This document shows, piece by piece, positions 1 through 8,812 of a DNA stretch of 64,000 nt. Each line of letters starts with the position of its first letter. The stretch's first letter is position 1. A model generated the notes under the pieces. The model was not told the DNA's origin. It saw nothing but the letters and a program-made list of their open reading frames with translations, and did not search any database. The DNA is taken from the NCBI RefSeq assembly GCF_039905635.1, contig NZ_CP157000.1:3782001-3846000 (forward strand), given 5' to 3'. Both the position numbers and the translations under genes were made by a program. Source of the DNA: Microbacterium sp. ProA8. Lineage in GTDB: Bacteria; Actinomycetota; Actinomycetes; Actinomycetales; Microbacteriaceae.

Positions 1-1
1 G

Positions 2-925
2 AACGCGGCGTCGTTCAACGGCGCGCGCATGATCGGCCCCGCCGTGGCGGGCATCGTGATCGTCGCCATCGGCACCGGATGGGTGTTCGTGGCGAACGCC
101 GTGACCTTCCTCGCCATGCTCGGCGCCCTGGTCCTGATCCGCACGAACGAGCTGGTGCCGCGCGTGAAGGCGCCGCAGTCGTCGCGCCTCGCCGACGGCG
201 TCAGGTACGTCGCCCGCCGTCCCGACTTCATCGTGACCTTCGCCATGGTCTTCCTCATCGGCGCGTTCGGCATGAACTTCCCCATCCTCGCGTCGACGAT
301 GGCGGTCGAGTTCGGCAAGGAGGCCGACGGCTTCGGTCTGCTCAGCTCGATCCTCGCGATCGGCTCGGTCGCCGGCGCGCTGCTGGCCGCCCGTCGCGAT
401 CGGGCGCGCCTGCGCGTGCTCATCGTGGGCACGGCGATGTTCGGGGTCGCGGCGCTGGTGTCCGCGTTCATGCCGACGTACTGGCTGTACGCGGCGACGC
501 TGGTGTTCACGGGCTTCTCGGTCGTGACGATGATGGCGACGGCGAACGGCTACGTGCAGACCACGACCGACCCGGCGCTGCGCGGTCGCGTGCTCGCGCT
601 CTACATGGCGATCCTCATGGGCGGCACGCCGATCGGCGCGCCGATCGTCGGCTGGGTCGCCGCTGAGTTCGGCCCGCGCGCCGCGATCCTGGTCGGCGCT
701 GTCGCCGCCTTCGTCGCCTTCGCGATCGGCGCCACGTGGCTGCTCGTCTCGGGTCGCCTGCACCGCCACGAGCGCAAGCGGTTCCGCCTGACGCTCGACG
801 AGACGCGACCTCTCAGCGTCGTCGTCCCCGAGGAGTTCAGCGACGAGGTCGCCGGCACCACGCCGATCCCGCTGCCCCGGGACGACGACGACGAGATGCC
901 CGCGCGCACCCGCGCCGCGAGCTGA
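2..925 (+). CDS. MFS exporter, C-terminal part (5' end outside window)
   Basis: The gene enters from the left edge; the frame is open from base 2 and 307 residues are visible. These form about eight hydrophobic helices and a charged, acidic tail of about 55 residues ending in a run of Asp/Glu. The first residues (NGARMIGPAVAG) and the LRGRVLALY stretch at about residue 190 match the central and second-half motifs of the MFS_3 (EntS-like) proton-driven exporter group, inner membrane. The substrate cannot be read from sequence. It converges with the GH2 gene downstream and shares a terminator-like hairpin with it, so it is not part of the sugar operon. Family assignment is secure, function is not. 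Confidence 0.85.
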   Translation, partial: NAASFNGARMIGPAVAGIVIVAIGTGWVFVANAVTFLAMLGALVLIRTNELVPRVKAPQSSRLADGVRYVARRPDFIVTFAMVFLIGAFGMNFPILASTMAVEFGKEADGFGLLSSILAIGSVAGALLAARRDRARLRVLIVGTAMFGVAALVSAFMPTYWLYAATLVFTGFSVVTMMATANGYVQTTTDPALRGRVLALYMAILMGGTPIGAPIVGWVAAEFGPRAAILVGAVAAFVAFAIGATWLLVSGRLHRHERKRFRLTLDETRPLSVVVPEEFSDEVAGTTPIPLPRDDDDEMPARTRAAS

Positions 926-970
926 CCCCTCCCCCGCTGTCCGCGGAGTGCGATGCCCGAGGGGCTCAGC
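921..970. terminator. bidirectional hairpin between convergent genes
   Basis: GCTGACCCCTC at 921-931 pairs with GAGGGGCTCAGC at 959-970 with one bulged base. The arms contain the stop codons of both convergent genes (TGA 923-925 and the complement of 966-968). No U tract follows, which is usual in this GC range; the terminator role is inferred. Confidence 0.5.
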
Positions 971-3413
971 CTGACGCCGGCCCCGAGATGGCGAGCGACG
1001 CCGTCGCGGGTGGGAGTCCCTCGGCGGTGACCGTCACGGTCACCCGGCCCAGCCCCGTCGGCCGCACGATGGCGAGCGCACGCCCGTCGAAGGTCGTGAC
1101 CGACGGACCCGCGAACGACTCCTCCGTGCGGATGCGGCCGGTGCCGAGGCCCACCAATTCGGCATCGCCCTCGACCGACACCGTGATCAGGCGATCGGCG
1201 TCGGACGCGACGACTCCCTCGACGTCGGCAAGCGAGACAGCCACGAACCCGAGGCCGTCCACCGTGATCTCGGACCGCTCGACGGATGCCGTGAGCACGG
1301 GCTCTCCGGCCGTGCGCAGCGCCGTCCGGCCGACCTCGCGGCCACCGGTCCGCCCGATCGCGACCAGCTCGCCGGGGCGGTACTCGGTCTCGAACCGCGC
1401 GCGGAACGCCTTCTCGGCCCCGACCTCCGCCACGCCGAGCGAGACGCCGTCGCGCAGCAGCTCGACCTCCTCGGCGGGGGCGTACACGTCGACCGTGACG
1501 GGGGCGCCGGGCTCGGCATCCCACGTCCACGACGACACCGAGTCGTCCCACGACCACGGCGTCGTCGCGGTCGGTCGGCCGTGGTGTCGCGGCGGATGCA
1601 CCGTCAGGTACGGCTCGGTGCGCAGCCCGAACACGATCTCGCGGTAGTACGAGACCGGGCGGCGGTGCCCGGTGATGTCGATGTCGCCGCAGCCGGCGAG
1701 CAGGTGCGGGTACGGCCCTGCCGTGCCGGTCGGCTCGTAGCCGGGCTCGTCGGTGTAGTCGACGCGGCCGATGCCGGCCTCCCCGAGATAGTCCCAGCCG
1801 GTCCACGTGAAGTCGCCGATGACGTGGTCGAGGCGCTCGACGAGCTCCCACATCTTCTCGATGCGCGACGGGAACGTCTCGGATCCCACGATGACGCGGT
1901 TCGGGAACAGCTCGCCGTCGAGCTCGTAGCGCGACTCGGCGTAGTTGAAGCCCACGACGTCGAGCACCGATGCCGATTCCTCGGTCGACCGCGTCACGAG
2001 CTCCGACGCGTTGGCCGCGGCCATCATGTCGCCCATCGCCGCCATCATCGTGTTCGGATCGGAGGCGTCTGCCGGGGCCTCGTCGCCGGGCGCGGCATCC
2101 GTCTCGAAGCCGCCGAGGTTCGCGATGATGCCGTTGATGCCGTTCGTCACCAGGCGGGTGTCGTCGAGGTCGCGGATCGCCTCGGTGAGGCGCCGGCTCC
2201 ACGCGGACCCGGCCGGCGTCGCGAGCTCGAGGATCTCATTCCCGATCGAGTACATGATGACGCTCGGGTGGTTCAGGTCCTTCGCGACGAGGGCGTCGAC
2301 GTCGTGCCGCCAGCGTTCCGCAAAGCCCGGAGCCGCGTCGAAGGCGACCTTCGAGCGGGTCCAGGTGTCGGTGAGCTCGTCCATCACGAAGACGCCGTGC
2401 CGGTCGCACGCGTCGAGCATCGCGCGGCTCATCGGGTTGTGCGCGCTCCGCAGCGCGTTGAAGCCCGCCTCCTTGAGGAGGCGCACGCGGCGGTCCTCGG
2501 CATCGGCGAAGGTCGCCGCCCCGAGAGGCCCGCTGTCGTGGTGCACGCAGGCGCCCCGCAGCTTCACGGTCTCGCCGTTGATCCGCAGTCCGCGCCGCGC
2601 ATCGACCTGCAGGCGACGGATGCCGAAGGCCGCGGCATCCGTGTCGATCACGTGCCCGTCCTCGTCGGCGAGGCTGGTGCGCACCCGGTAGAGCGAGGGC
2701 GACTCGTCGCTCCAGAGCGCGGGGTCTTCGACGGCGAGGCGCACGCGCGCCACCGCCTCGGAGCCGGGCAGCACCGTCACCGGCGCCGTGCCCGACGCGA
2801 CGTCGGTGCCGCCCGGACCCAGCACGGTCCAGGTGAGGCGCAGCGTGCGGGTGCGGCGCGAGCCGTTGCGCACCGTCGTCGCGATGCTCGCGATCGCACG
2901 GTCGGCGTCGATGTCGGGCGTCGCCACGCGCGTGCCGTCGAGCGGGAGGTGCACGGGGTCGGCCACCACGAGATGCACGGGGCGATAGATGCCCGCTCCG
3001 GAATACCACCGGCTGTCGCGGTGCACGCGGGCCTCGACGGTGATCCGGTTCTGTTCCCCGTAGCGGAGGTAGGGGTCGAGCACGGCCTCGAACGCGTTGT
3101 AGCCGTTCGGCTCGTGCACGACCGCGTCGCCGTTGAGGAAGACGACCGCGTCGCGGTAGACGCCCTCGAACTCGAGCCGCACGGTCTTCTCCCGCCAGGC
3201 GTCCGGCACCTCGAACGTCTTCGCGTACTCGAACACGCCCCCCGGCACGTAGCCGGTGTGCACGCCCTGGTCGCTGTCGGCCGAGCGGGGCAGATCCCGC
3301 ACGGCGTCGTGCGGCAGTCGCACAGGCCGCGGTGCGGACTCGGCGGTCGCAGCCTCGAACGCGCCGAGCTTCGGGCCGACCGTCCAGCCTTCGAGGAACA
3401 GCTCGCGGATCAT
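966..3413 (-). CDS. glycoside hydrolase family 2 enzyme (beta-galactosidase/beta-glucuronidase type)
   Basis: 815 residues, cytoplasmic, no signal peptide. The order is sugar-binding jelly roll (about 40-155), immunoglobulin-like domain (160-265), catalytic barrel (270-570) and C-terminal Ig-like domains. SIGNEI places the acid/base Glu at 393 and IVGSETFPS places the nucleophile Glu at 512, so the retaining machinery is complete. This is the short GH2 form without the fifth LacZ domain, a group with beta-galactosidase, beta-glucuronidase, mannosidase and alpha-L-arabinopyranosidase members, so the substrate is open. The ATG overlaps the TGA of the TetR gene by four bases, so the two are translationally coupled and the enzyme should follow the regulator's autoregulation. 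Confidence 0.85.
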   Translation of the reverse strand: MIRELFLEGWTVGPKLGAFEAATAESAPRPVRLPHDAVRDLPRSADSDQGVHTGYVPGGVFEYAKTFEVPDAWREKTVRLEFEGVYRDAVVFLNGDAVVHEPNGYNAFEAVLDPYLRYGEQNRITVEARVHRDSRWYSGAGIYRPVHLVVADPVHLPLDGTRVATPDIDADRAIASIATTVRNGSRRTRTLRLTWTVLGPGGTDVASGTAPVTVLPGSEAVARVRLAVEDPALWSDESPSLYRVRTSLADEDGHVIDTDAAAFGIRRLQVDARRGLRINGETVKLRGACVHHDSGPLGAATFADAEDRRVRLLKEAGFNALRSAHNPMSRAMLDACDRHGVFVMDELTDTWTRSKVAFDAAPGFAERWRHDVDALVAKDLNHPSVIMYSIGNEILELATPAGSAWSRRLTEAIRDLDDTRLVTNGINGIIANLGGFETDAAPGDEAPADASDPNTMMAAMGDMMAAANASELVTRSTEESASVLDVVGFNYAESRYELDGELFPNRVIVGSETFPSRIEKMWELVERLDHVIGDFTWTGWDYLGEAGIGRVDYTDEPGYEPTGTAGPYPHLLAGCGDIDITGHRRPVSYYREIVFGLRTEPYLTVHPPRHHGRPTATTPWSWDDSVSSWTWDAEPGAPVTVDVYAPAEEVELLRDGVSLGVAEVGAEKAFRARFETEYRPGELVAIGRTGGREVGRTALRTAGEPVLTASVERSEITVDGLGFVAVSLADVEGVVASDADRLITVSVEGDAELVGLGTGRIRTEESFAGPSVTTFDGRALAIVRPTGLGRVTVTVTAEGLPPATASLAISGPASG

Positions 3414-4177
3414 GCCTCGTCCCCCTCAGCGGCCTCGTCGGTCGCCGGCAGCACGGCCCCGGGCGCCTCGACGGCGTCGACGGATGCCTCAGCCGCCGAC
3501 CGCGCGTCGAGCACCTGCTCCAGGCCGACGAGGTCGTACCCGCTGACCATGCTGCGGAACGCCTCGGCGAGCGCCTCCGCCATGTCGGTGGACTGAGGGT
3601 CCAGCAGCCACTGCACCTGGAGCCCGTCCATGAGGGCGATGGTCGCGACCGCGGCGCGGCCCGGGTCGACGCCGGGATTGAGGCGCCCCGCCTCGGCGAC
3701 GCGCCGGAAGGACGCGGTGATGCTCTCGCGCACCGATTCGTAGCGATTCACGAAGTACGCATGCGCGGGATGAGCCGGAGAAGTGGCTTCGGCCGACAGC
3801 GTGCAGTAGAGCTCGACGACCCCCGGGATCGACGCGTTGTGCTCGGCGAGGGTCACCAGGCCGCGCAGCGCCTCGATGCCGTCGGGCAGGTCGAAGTCGA
3901 CGAGTGAGCGCGCCAGCTCGTCACGGTGATCGAGCACCGCCATCAGCAGGGCGCTCTTGCTGCGGAAGTGGTGCAGGAGTCCGGCCTCACTCATGCCCAC
4001 GCGCTCGGCGACCTCTCGCAGGGAGCCCGCCCGATAGCCGGACTCGGCGAACACCTCGAGGGCCGCGTCCAGGATCGCCGTGCGGGTCGCCGCGGATTTC
4101 GCATACTCGCCGCGCGGCTTGCGCATCCTCGTGGGAGCGGTCCCTTCCCGCTTCGCGGCGGAGGTGGTCTCGGTCAT
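3410..4177 (-). CDS. TetR/AcrR family transcriptional regulator
   Basis: About 255 residues. The TetR helix-turn-helix lies near residues 25-70 (TRTAILDAALEVFAESGY followed by LREVAERVGMSEAGLLHHF) and the rest is the helical ligand-binding and dimer domain. It is divergent from an oligosaccharide-type ABC operon and overlaps the GH2 gene by ATGA, so it probably senses a sugar or glycoside and controls both sides through the inverted repeat at 4261-4303. The start is uncertain: the ATG at 4177 has GGTGAG about five bases upstream and is preferred, while an ATG at 4216 has GGAGAGG but about 15 bases away. A TATAC-type -10 for this gene lies near 4247-4253 on the minus strand. Confidence 0.85.
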   Translation of the reverse strand: MTETTSAAKREGTAPTRMRKPRGEYAKSAATRTAILDAALEVFAESGYRAGSLREVAERVGMSEAGLLHHFRSKSALLMAVLDHRDELARSLVDFDLPDGIEALRGLVTLAEHNASIPGVVELYCTLSAEATSPAHPAHAYFVNRYESVRESITASFRRVAEAGRLNPGVDPGRAAVATIALMDGLQVQWLLDPQSTDMAEALAEAFRSMVSGYDLVGLEQVLDARSAAEASVDAVEAPGAVLPATDEAAEGDEA

Positions 4178-4260
4178 CGTCTCACCGTATCCCCGGGTCG
4201 TCTCGCGCACCTCCATCGGTGCCCGCCGGGGTCCTTCCTCTCCGTTGTATAACGAATTCC

Positions 4261-4303
4261 GAGTGATCGCTAGTTTTTTGTTCTAAAAACCTAGCGCTCA
4301 CTC
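4261..4303. promoter_or_regulatory. TetR operator, two-arm inverted repeat
   Basis: GAGTGATCGCTAG at 4261-4273 is mirrored by CTAGCGCTCACTC at 4291-4303 with one mismatch, and the flanking T5 and A5 tracts pair as well. Each arm contains its own imperfect palindrome, AGTGATCGCT and AGCGCTCACT, so this may be two operator copies rather than one long site. It lies in the only gap between the divergent tetR and ABC genes, where a TetR-type autoregulator would bind. Confidence 0.65.
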
Positions 4304-4373
4304 GATATTGCTGTTAGCGTCTCCCGGCAGTAGGCGATCCGCAGGGGTATCGCCACAGATGAAGGGACCAAGG

Positions 4374-5903
4374 ATGTTCCGTTGGAAGGCCACAGCAGCC
4401 ACCATCGCGATCGCCGCGATCGCCCTCACCGGCTGCGCCGGTGGCGGGGACGACTCCGGCACGAGCGATTCCGGCCGAGCCGACCGGCTCACCCTCACCG
4501 CCATCATCGGCCCGACGAGCTACGACATCGGTCAGGGCGCCGAGTACGGCAACCGCAGCCCGTTCTTCCAGGCGGTGTTCGACACGCTGCTGCAGAAGAA
4601 CGGCGAGGGGGAGATCGAGCCCTGGCTCGCCACCGACTGGGAGTACAACGAAGACAACACGGTGCTCACGCTGACGCTCCGCGACGACGTCGAGTTCACC
4701 GACGGCACTCCCCTCGACGCGGAGGCCGTGGTCGCCAGCCTCGAGCGCTTCCGCGACGGCACCGCGCCGCAGGCCGCGACGCTCGCCGGCAAGGAGTTCG
4801 CCGCGACCGACGCCACCACCGTCACGATCACCCAGCCCGCCCCCGATCCCTCGCTCGTCAACCTCCTGTCGATCGCGCCCGGGCTGATCCAGGCGCCCTC
4901 GACGTTCGACGACCCCGACTCCGCGACCGAGCCGATCGGCTCCGGCCCCTACGTGCTCGACACGGCCGCCAGCGTCACCGGCACCACGTACGTCTACACC
5001 GCCAACCCCGAGTACTGGAACCCCGACGTCGTCAAGTACGACAACCTGACGATCAACGTCATCGAGGACCCGACCGCCACCCTCAACGCCCTCAAGGCGG
5101 GCGAGGCCAACGGCGCGAAGATCGTCAACAACGACACGATCCCCGAGATCGAGGCATCCGGCTGGACCATCGAGGCGAATGAGCTGGACTTCCAGGGCCT
5201 GCTGCTGTTCGACCGCGCCGGCACGATGGCGCCCGAGCTGGCCGACGTCAACGTCCGCAAGGCGATCAACATGGCGTTCGACCGCGAGGCTCTCCTCGAG
5301 GCGCTGCAGGCGGGTTACGGCACGGTGACCGAGCAGGTGTTCCCGACCACGTCGGTCGGCTACGACGAGGCGCTCGACAGCACCTACGAGTACGACCCCG
5401 AGGGCGCCAAGGAGCTCCTGGCCGAGGCCGGCTACCCGGACGGGTTCACGCTGAACATGATGTCGACCGCCGCCTTCCAGACCACGTTCGACCTCGTCGC
5501 GCAGCAGCTGGCCGACATCGGGATCACGGTGAATTACACCGACCCCGGGACCGGCAACTTCATCACCGACATGCTCGCGCCGAAGTACCCGGCGACGTGG
5601 ATGGCGCTGGAGCAGAACCCCGACTGGCAGCTGATCAACTTCATGATCGCGCCCGAGGCGACCTTCAACCCGTTCGGCTCGCAGGACCCGCAGGTGGACG
5701 AATACATCAGCACCATCCAGAACGGCACGCAGGAAGAGGCCGACCAGGCGACGAAGGACCTGAACGCCTGGATCGTCGAGAACGCCTGGTTCGCCCCGTT
5801 CTTCCGGGTGCAGGGAACCTACGCGGTCGACGCCGACACGGACCTCGAGTTCTGGCCGTCGAACGCCTACCCCTCGATCTTCGGATTCTCGCCGAAGAAC
5901 TGA
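4374..5903 (+). CDS. ABC transporter substrate-binding lipoprotein, family 5 (oligopeptide/oligosaccharide type)
   Basis: 509 residues. A short basic N-terminus, hydrophobic core and lipobox LTGC put the lipid-modified Cys at 21, followed by a Gly/Asp/Ser-rich linker. The rest is a family 5 binding protein (SBP_bac_5, DppA/OppA fold) with the usual length. In Gram-positive bacteria this group also takes up cello-, xylo- and manno-oligosaccharides; GH3 and GH43 genes downstream favour a sugar ligand here. The ATG at 4374 is chosen because GAAGGG lies seven bases upstream and the lipoprotein signal starts there; an in-frame ATG at 4359 is poorer. First gene of the importer operon, divergent from tetR. 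Confidence 0.88.
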   Translation: MFRWKATAATIAIAAIALTGCAGGGDDSGTSDSGRADRLTLTAIIGPTSYDIGQGAEYGNRSPFFQAVFDTLLQKNGEGEIEPWLATDWEYNEDNTVLTLTLRDDVEFTDGTPLDAEAVVASLERFRDGTAPQAATLAGKEFAATDATTVTITQPAPDPSLVNLLSIAPGLIQAPSTFDDPDSATEPIGSGPYVLDTAASVTGTTYVYTANPEYWNPDVVKYDNLTINVIEDPTATLNALKAGEANGAKIVNNDTIPEIEASGWTIEANELDFQGLLLFDRAGTMAPELADVNVRKAINMAFDREALLEALQAGYGTVTEQVFPTTSVGYDEALDSTYEYDPEGAKELLAEAGYPDGFTLNMMSTAAFQTTFDLVAQQLADIGITVNYTDPGTGNFITDMLAPKYPATWMALEQNPDWQLINFMIAPEATFNPFGSQDPQVDEYISTIQNGTQEEADQATKDLNAWIVENAWFAPFFRVQGTYAVDADTDLEFWPSNAYPSIFGFSPKN

Positions 5904-5908
5904 GTCCT

Positions 5909-5941
5909 CGCCCCGCCCGCGCGTCGCGCGCGGGCGGGGCG
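5909..5941 (+). promoter_or_regulatory. intercistronic hairpin after binding-protein gene
   Basis: A perfect 15-bp stem (5909-5923 with 5927-5941) closes a TCG loop in the 63-base gap between binding-protein and permease genes. No U tract follows. Such stems often shield the upstream message from 3' decay, giving more binding protein than permease; that role is inferred. Confidence 0.6.
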
Positions 5942-5966
5942 ACACCACCCACGGGAAGCGACAGAC

Positions 5967-6908
5967 ATGCTTGCATTCATCTTCAGACGCCTGCTGTCCG
6001 GCGTCATCCTCATCGCGGTGATCTCCTTCCTCGCGTTCCTCCTCCTCTACGCGGCCGGCGGCGACATCCCCCGCCGCATCCTCGGAGAGAACGCGACCGC
6101 CGACACCGTCGCAAAGAAAGCCGAAGAGCTGGGCCTCGACCGGCCGCTGCTCACGCAGTACTTCGACTGGCTGACGTCGGCGTTCACCGGCGACCTCGGC
6201 CGCAGCTGGTTCACGGGTGAGCTGGTCACCACGAGCGTCACCAATCGCGTCGCCGTGACACTGTCGATCGTGATCGGCGCGACGGTGATCTCGGCGATCA
6301 TCTCCGTCGTCGTGGGGGTTCTGGCCGCCCGGCGCGGCGGGGCCGTGGACGGCACCGTCCAGGTGTTCTCGCTCATCGGCTTCGCGATCCCCGGCTTCCT
6401 CATCGCCCTCTTCCTGGTGCTCGTCTTCGCGATCAACCTCGGCTGGTTCAAGGCGACCGGCTACGTCCCGCTGACCACCTCGGTCGCAGGGTGGCTGTCG
6501 TCGGTCACGCTGCCGATCATCGCCCTGTCCATCGGCGCGATCGCCACCGTCACACAGCAGATCCGCGGTTCTGTCATCGACGCCATGTCGCGCGACTACG
6601 TGCGGACGCTCCGCTCGCGCGGGCTGAGCACCAACTCGGTGGTCTACCGCCACGTGCTCCGCAACGCCGGCGGCCCTGCCCTCGCCGTGCTGGCCGTGCA
6701 GTTCATCGGCCTGCTCGGCGGCGCGGTGATCGTGGAGCAGGTCTTCGCCATCCCCGGCATGGGTCAGCTCACCGTCCGGGCGACGACGCTGGGCGACATC
6801 CCCGTCGTCATGGCCCTGGTGATCGTCTTCGCGATCATCGTCGTCGTCGTGAACCTCCTCATCGACCTCGCCCAAGCGGCGCTGAACCCCAAGGTGCGAC
6901 TGTCATGA
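5967..6908 (+). CDS. ABC transporter permease, DppB type
   Basis: 313 residues, six membrane helices, starting with the MLAFIFRRLLSG signature of DppB/OppB-type permeases (BPD_transp_1). The EAA loop that docks on the ATPase lies near residues 212-235 (DYVRTLRSRGLS). It forms the membrane channel with the permease half of the next gene. The ATG is preceded by GGGAAG. Its TGA overlaps the next start codon (ATGA), so the two are translationally coupled. Confidence 0.9.
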   Translation: MLAFIFRRLLSGVILIAVISFLAFLLLYAAGGDIPRRILGENATADTVAKKAEELGLDRPLLTQYFDWLTSAFTGDLGRSWFTGELVTTSVTNRVAVTLSIVIGATVISAIISVVVGVLAARRGGAVDGTVQVFSLIGFAIPGFLIALFLVLVFAINLGWFKATGYVPLTTSVAGWLSSVTLPIIALSIGAIATVTQQIRGSVIDAMSRDYVRTLRSRGLSTNSVVYRHVLRNAGGPALAVLAVQFIGLLGGAVIVEQVFAIPGMGQLTVRATTLGDIPVVMALVIVFAIIVVVVNLLIDLAQAALNPKVRLS

Positions 6909-8812
6909 CCGCTGTCGACGTTCCCCTCGCCGTCCCCGTCGCGCCGGTGCGCGTCGCGCTCTGGCGACGTCTCGTGCGGCGCCCCCTGGGCCTCGCCTCC
7001 CTCCTCTTCCTCGCGTTCGTGGCGGTCATCGCGATCATCGGACCGTGGATCGCCCCGCAGGACCCCAACTACGCCGACATCCGCAACGTGCTCTCGCCGC
7101 CCAGCGCCGAGCACATCCTCGGCACCGACGGCAGCGGTCGCGACGTGCTGTCGCGCCTGCTGGTGGCGACGCAGATCAGCGTCTCCGCCGCCCTCCTCGC
7201 TCTCGTCGTCGCCGTCGTCCTCGGCGTGACCAGCGGCCTCATCGCGGGCTACTACCAGGGCTGGTTCAACAGCGCCGCGACCTGGGTGACCGAGCTGAAC
7301 ATGGCGCTTCCCGGCATCGTCGTGCTGCTGGCAGCCCGGGCGGTGCTCGGCCCCTCGGTGTGGATCTCGATGTTCATCTTCGGCATCCTGCTCGCCCCGG
7401 CGTTCTACCGCCTCGTATACGCCTCGGTCACCGCGGTGCGCTCGGAGCTGTACGTCGACGCCGCACGCGTCTCGGGACTCAGCGACACCCGCATCATCGG
7501 CCGCCACGTGCTGTCGGTCGTGCGCGCGCCCATCATCATCCAGGGCGCGATCATCGCGGGCATCGCCATCGCGATCCAGTCGGGGCTGGAGTTCCTGGGC
7601 CTCGGCGACATCAGCGTCCCCACGTGGGGCCAGATGCTCAACGACGGATTCAAGAACATCTACAAGGAGCCCATCCTGATGCTCTGGCCGTCGCTCGCGA
7701 TCGGGCTCACGTGCATCGCGCTGACGCTCCTGGCCAACGTGATGCGCGACGAGCTCGAGCGCACGGTGTCGGTCCGGCGCAAGCGCCGCCGCGCCGTCGC
7801 CACCGCCACCGGCTCCATCGCCGCCGTCACCACCTCGATCTCGACCGGCGGCGGAGACGTCGTCGACCTCGACGAGCCGCCGATCTTCGAGAGCTCCGGC
7901 GTCATCGTCCACCAGGACGACGTGCGCAGCAAGGCGACCGAGAAGGTGCTCGAGGTGCGCGATCTGCGCGTCGGCTACGACCAGCCGGACGGCTCGCACA
8001 TCGAGGTCGTCCACGGCGTCTCGCTCGACATCCGCAAGGGCGAGGTGCACGGTCTCATCGGCGAGTCGGGCTCGGGCAAGACCCAGACGGCGTTCGCTGT
8101 GCTGGGCCTGCTGCCCCGCGGTGGTCACGTCACGGCCGGTTCGATCCTCTACGAGGGCACCGAGCTCGCCGACGGCGACGACCGGGCCTACGCCGGCATC
8201 CGCGGCCAGCGCATCGGCTACATCCCGCAGGAGCCGATGTCGAACCTCGACCCGGCGTTCACGATCGGCACCCAGCTCGTCGAGCCGCTGCGTAAGAACC
8301 TCGGGCTCTCGAAGAAGGCCGCGACCGACCGCTCGCTCGAGCTGCTGGCCCGGGTCGGCATCCCGAACCCCAAGCGCACGTTCGACGCGTACCCGTTCGA
8401 GGTCTCCGGCGGCATGGCGCAGCGCGTGCTCATCGCCGGCGCCGTCTCGACCGACCCCGACCTGATCATCGCCGACGAGCCGACCACGGCCCTCGACGTG
8501 ACCGTGCAGGCCGAGGTGCTGGAGCTGCTGCGCGACCTGCAGGCCGAGCGGCACATGGCCATGCTCCTGGTGACCCACAACTTCGGCGTCGTCGCCGACC
8601 TCTGCGACCACGTCACGGTCATGCAGAGCGGCCTGTTCGTCGAGCAGGGACCCGTGCGCGCGATCTTCAACGACGCGCAGCACCCGTACACGCGGGCACT
8701 GCTGGACGCGATCCTCGACGAGGGTCCCGCCCGCGGCCCGCTCGTCGCAGCATCGTCACGCACGGTGCCCTCGAGCACAGTGCCGTCGACCGAGAAGGGA
8801 GCACGGGCATGA
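6905..8812 (+). CDS. fused ABC permease (DppC type) and ATPase (DppD type)
   Basis: 635 residues joining two subunits that are usually separate. Residues 1-285 are a DppC-type permease with an N-terminal OppC-like segment, six helices and an EAA loop (YVDAARVSGLSD). Residues 285-340 are an Arg/Ala/Thr-rich linker. Residues 345-610 are an ABC ATPase with Walker A GESGSGKT, signature VSGGMAQRV, Walker B LIIADEPTTALD and a C-terminal oligopeptide/dipeptide extension (HPYTRALL). Such fusions occur in actinobacterial peptide/nickel-type systems. The frame is continuous through the junction, so this is a real fusion and not a sequencing merge of two frames. Overlaps both neighbours by ATGA. Confidence 0.92.
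   Translation: MTAVDVPLAVPVAPVRVALWRRLVRRPLGLASLLFLAFVAVIAIIGPWIAPQDPNYADIRNVLSPPSAEHILGTDGSGRDVLSRLLVATQISVSAALLALVVAVVLGVTSGLIAGYYQGWFNSAATWVTELNMALPGIVVLLAARAVLGPSVWISMFIFGILLAPAFYRLVYASVTAVRSELYVDAARVSGLSDTRIIGRHVLSVVRAPIIIQGAIIAGIAIAIQSGLEFLGLGDISVPTWGQMLNDGFKNIYKEPILMLWPSLAIGLTCIALTLLANVMRDELERTVSVRRKRRRAVATATGSIAAVTTSISTGGGDVVDLDEPPIFESSGVIVHQDDVRSKATEKVLEVRDLRVGYDQPDGSHIEVVHGVSLDIRKGEVHGLIGESGSGKTQTAFAVLGLLPRGGHVTAGSILYEGTELADGDDRAYAGIRGQRIGYIPQEPMSNLDPAFTIGTQLVEPLRKNLGLSKKAATDRSLELLARVGIPNPKRTFDAYPFEVSGGMAQRVLIAGAVSTDPDLIIADEPTTALDVTVQAEVLELLRDLQAERHMAMLLVTHNFGVVADLCDHVTVMQSGLFVEQGPVRAIFNDAQHPYTRALLDAILDEGPARGPLVAASSRTVPSSTVPSTEKGARA

Noticed and set aside
4314..6875. Long minus-strand reading frame opposite the binding protein and permease
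   Set aside because: Product is a low-complexity Asp/Glu/Arg/Gly string, the usual shadow of GC-rich genes; no ribosome site and full overlap with clear genes.
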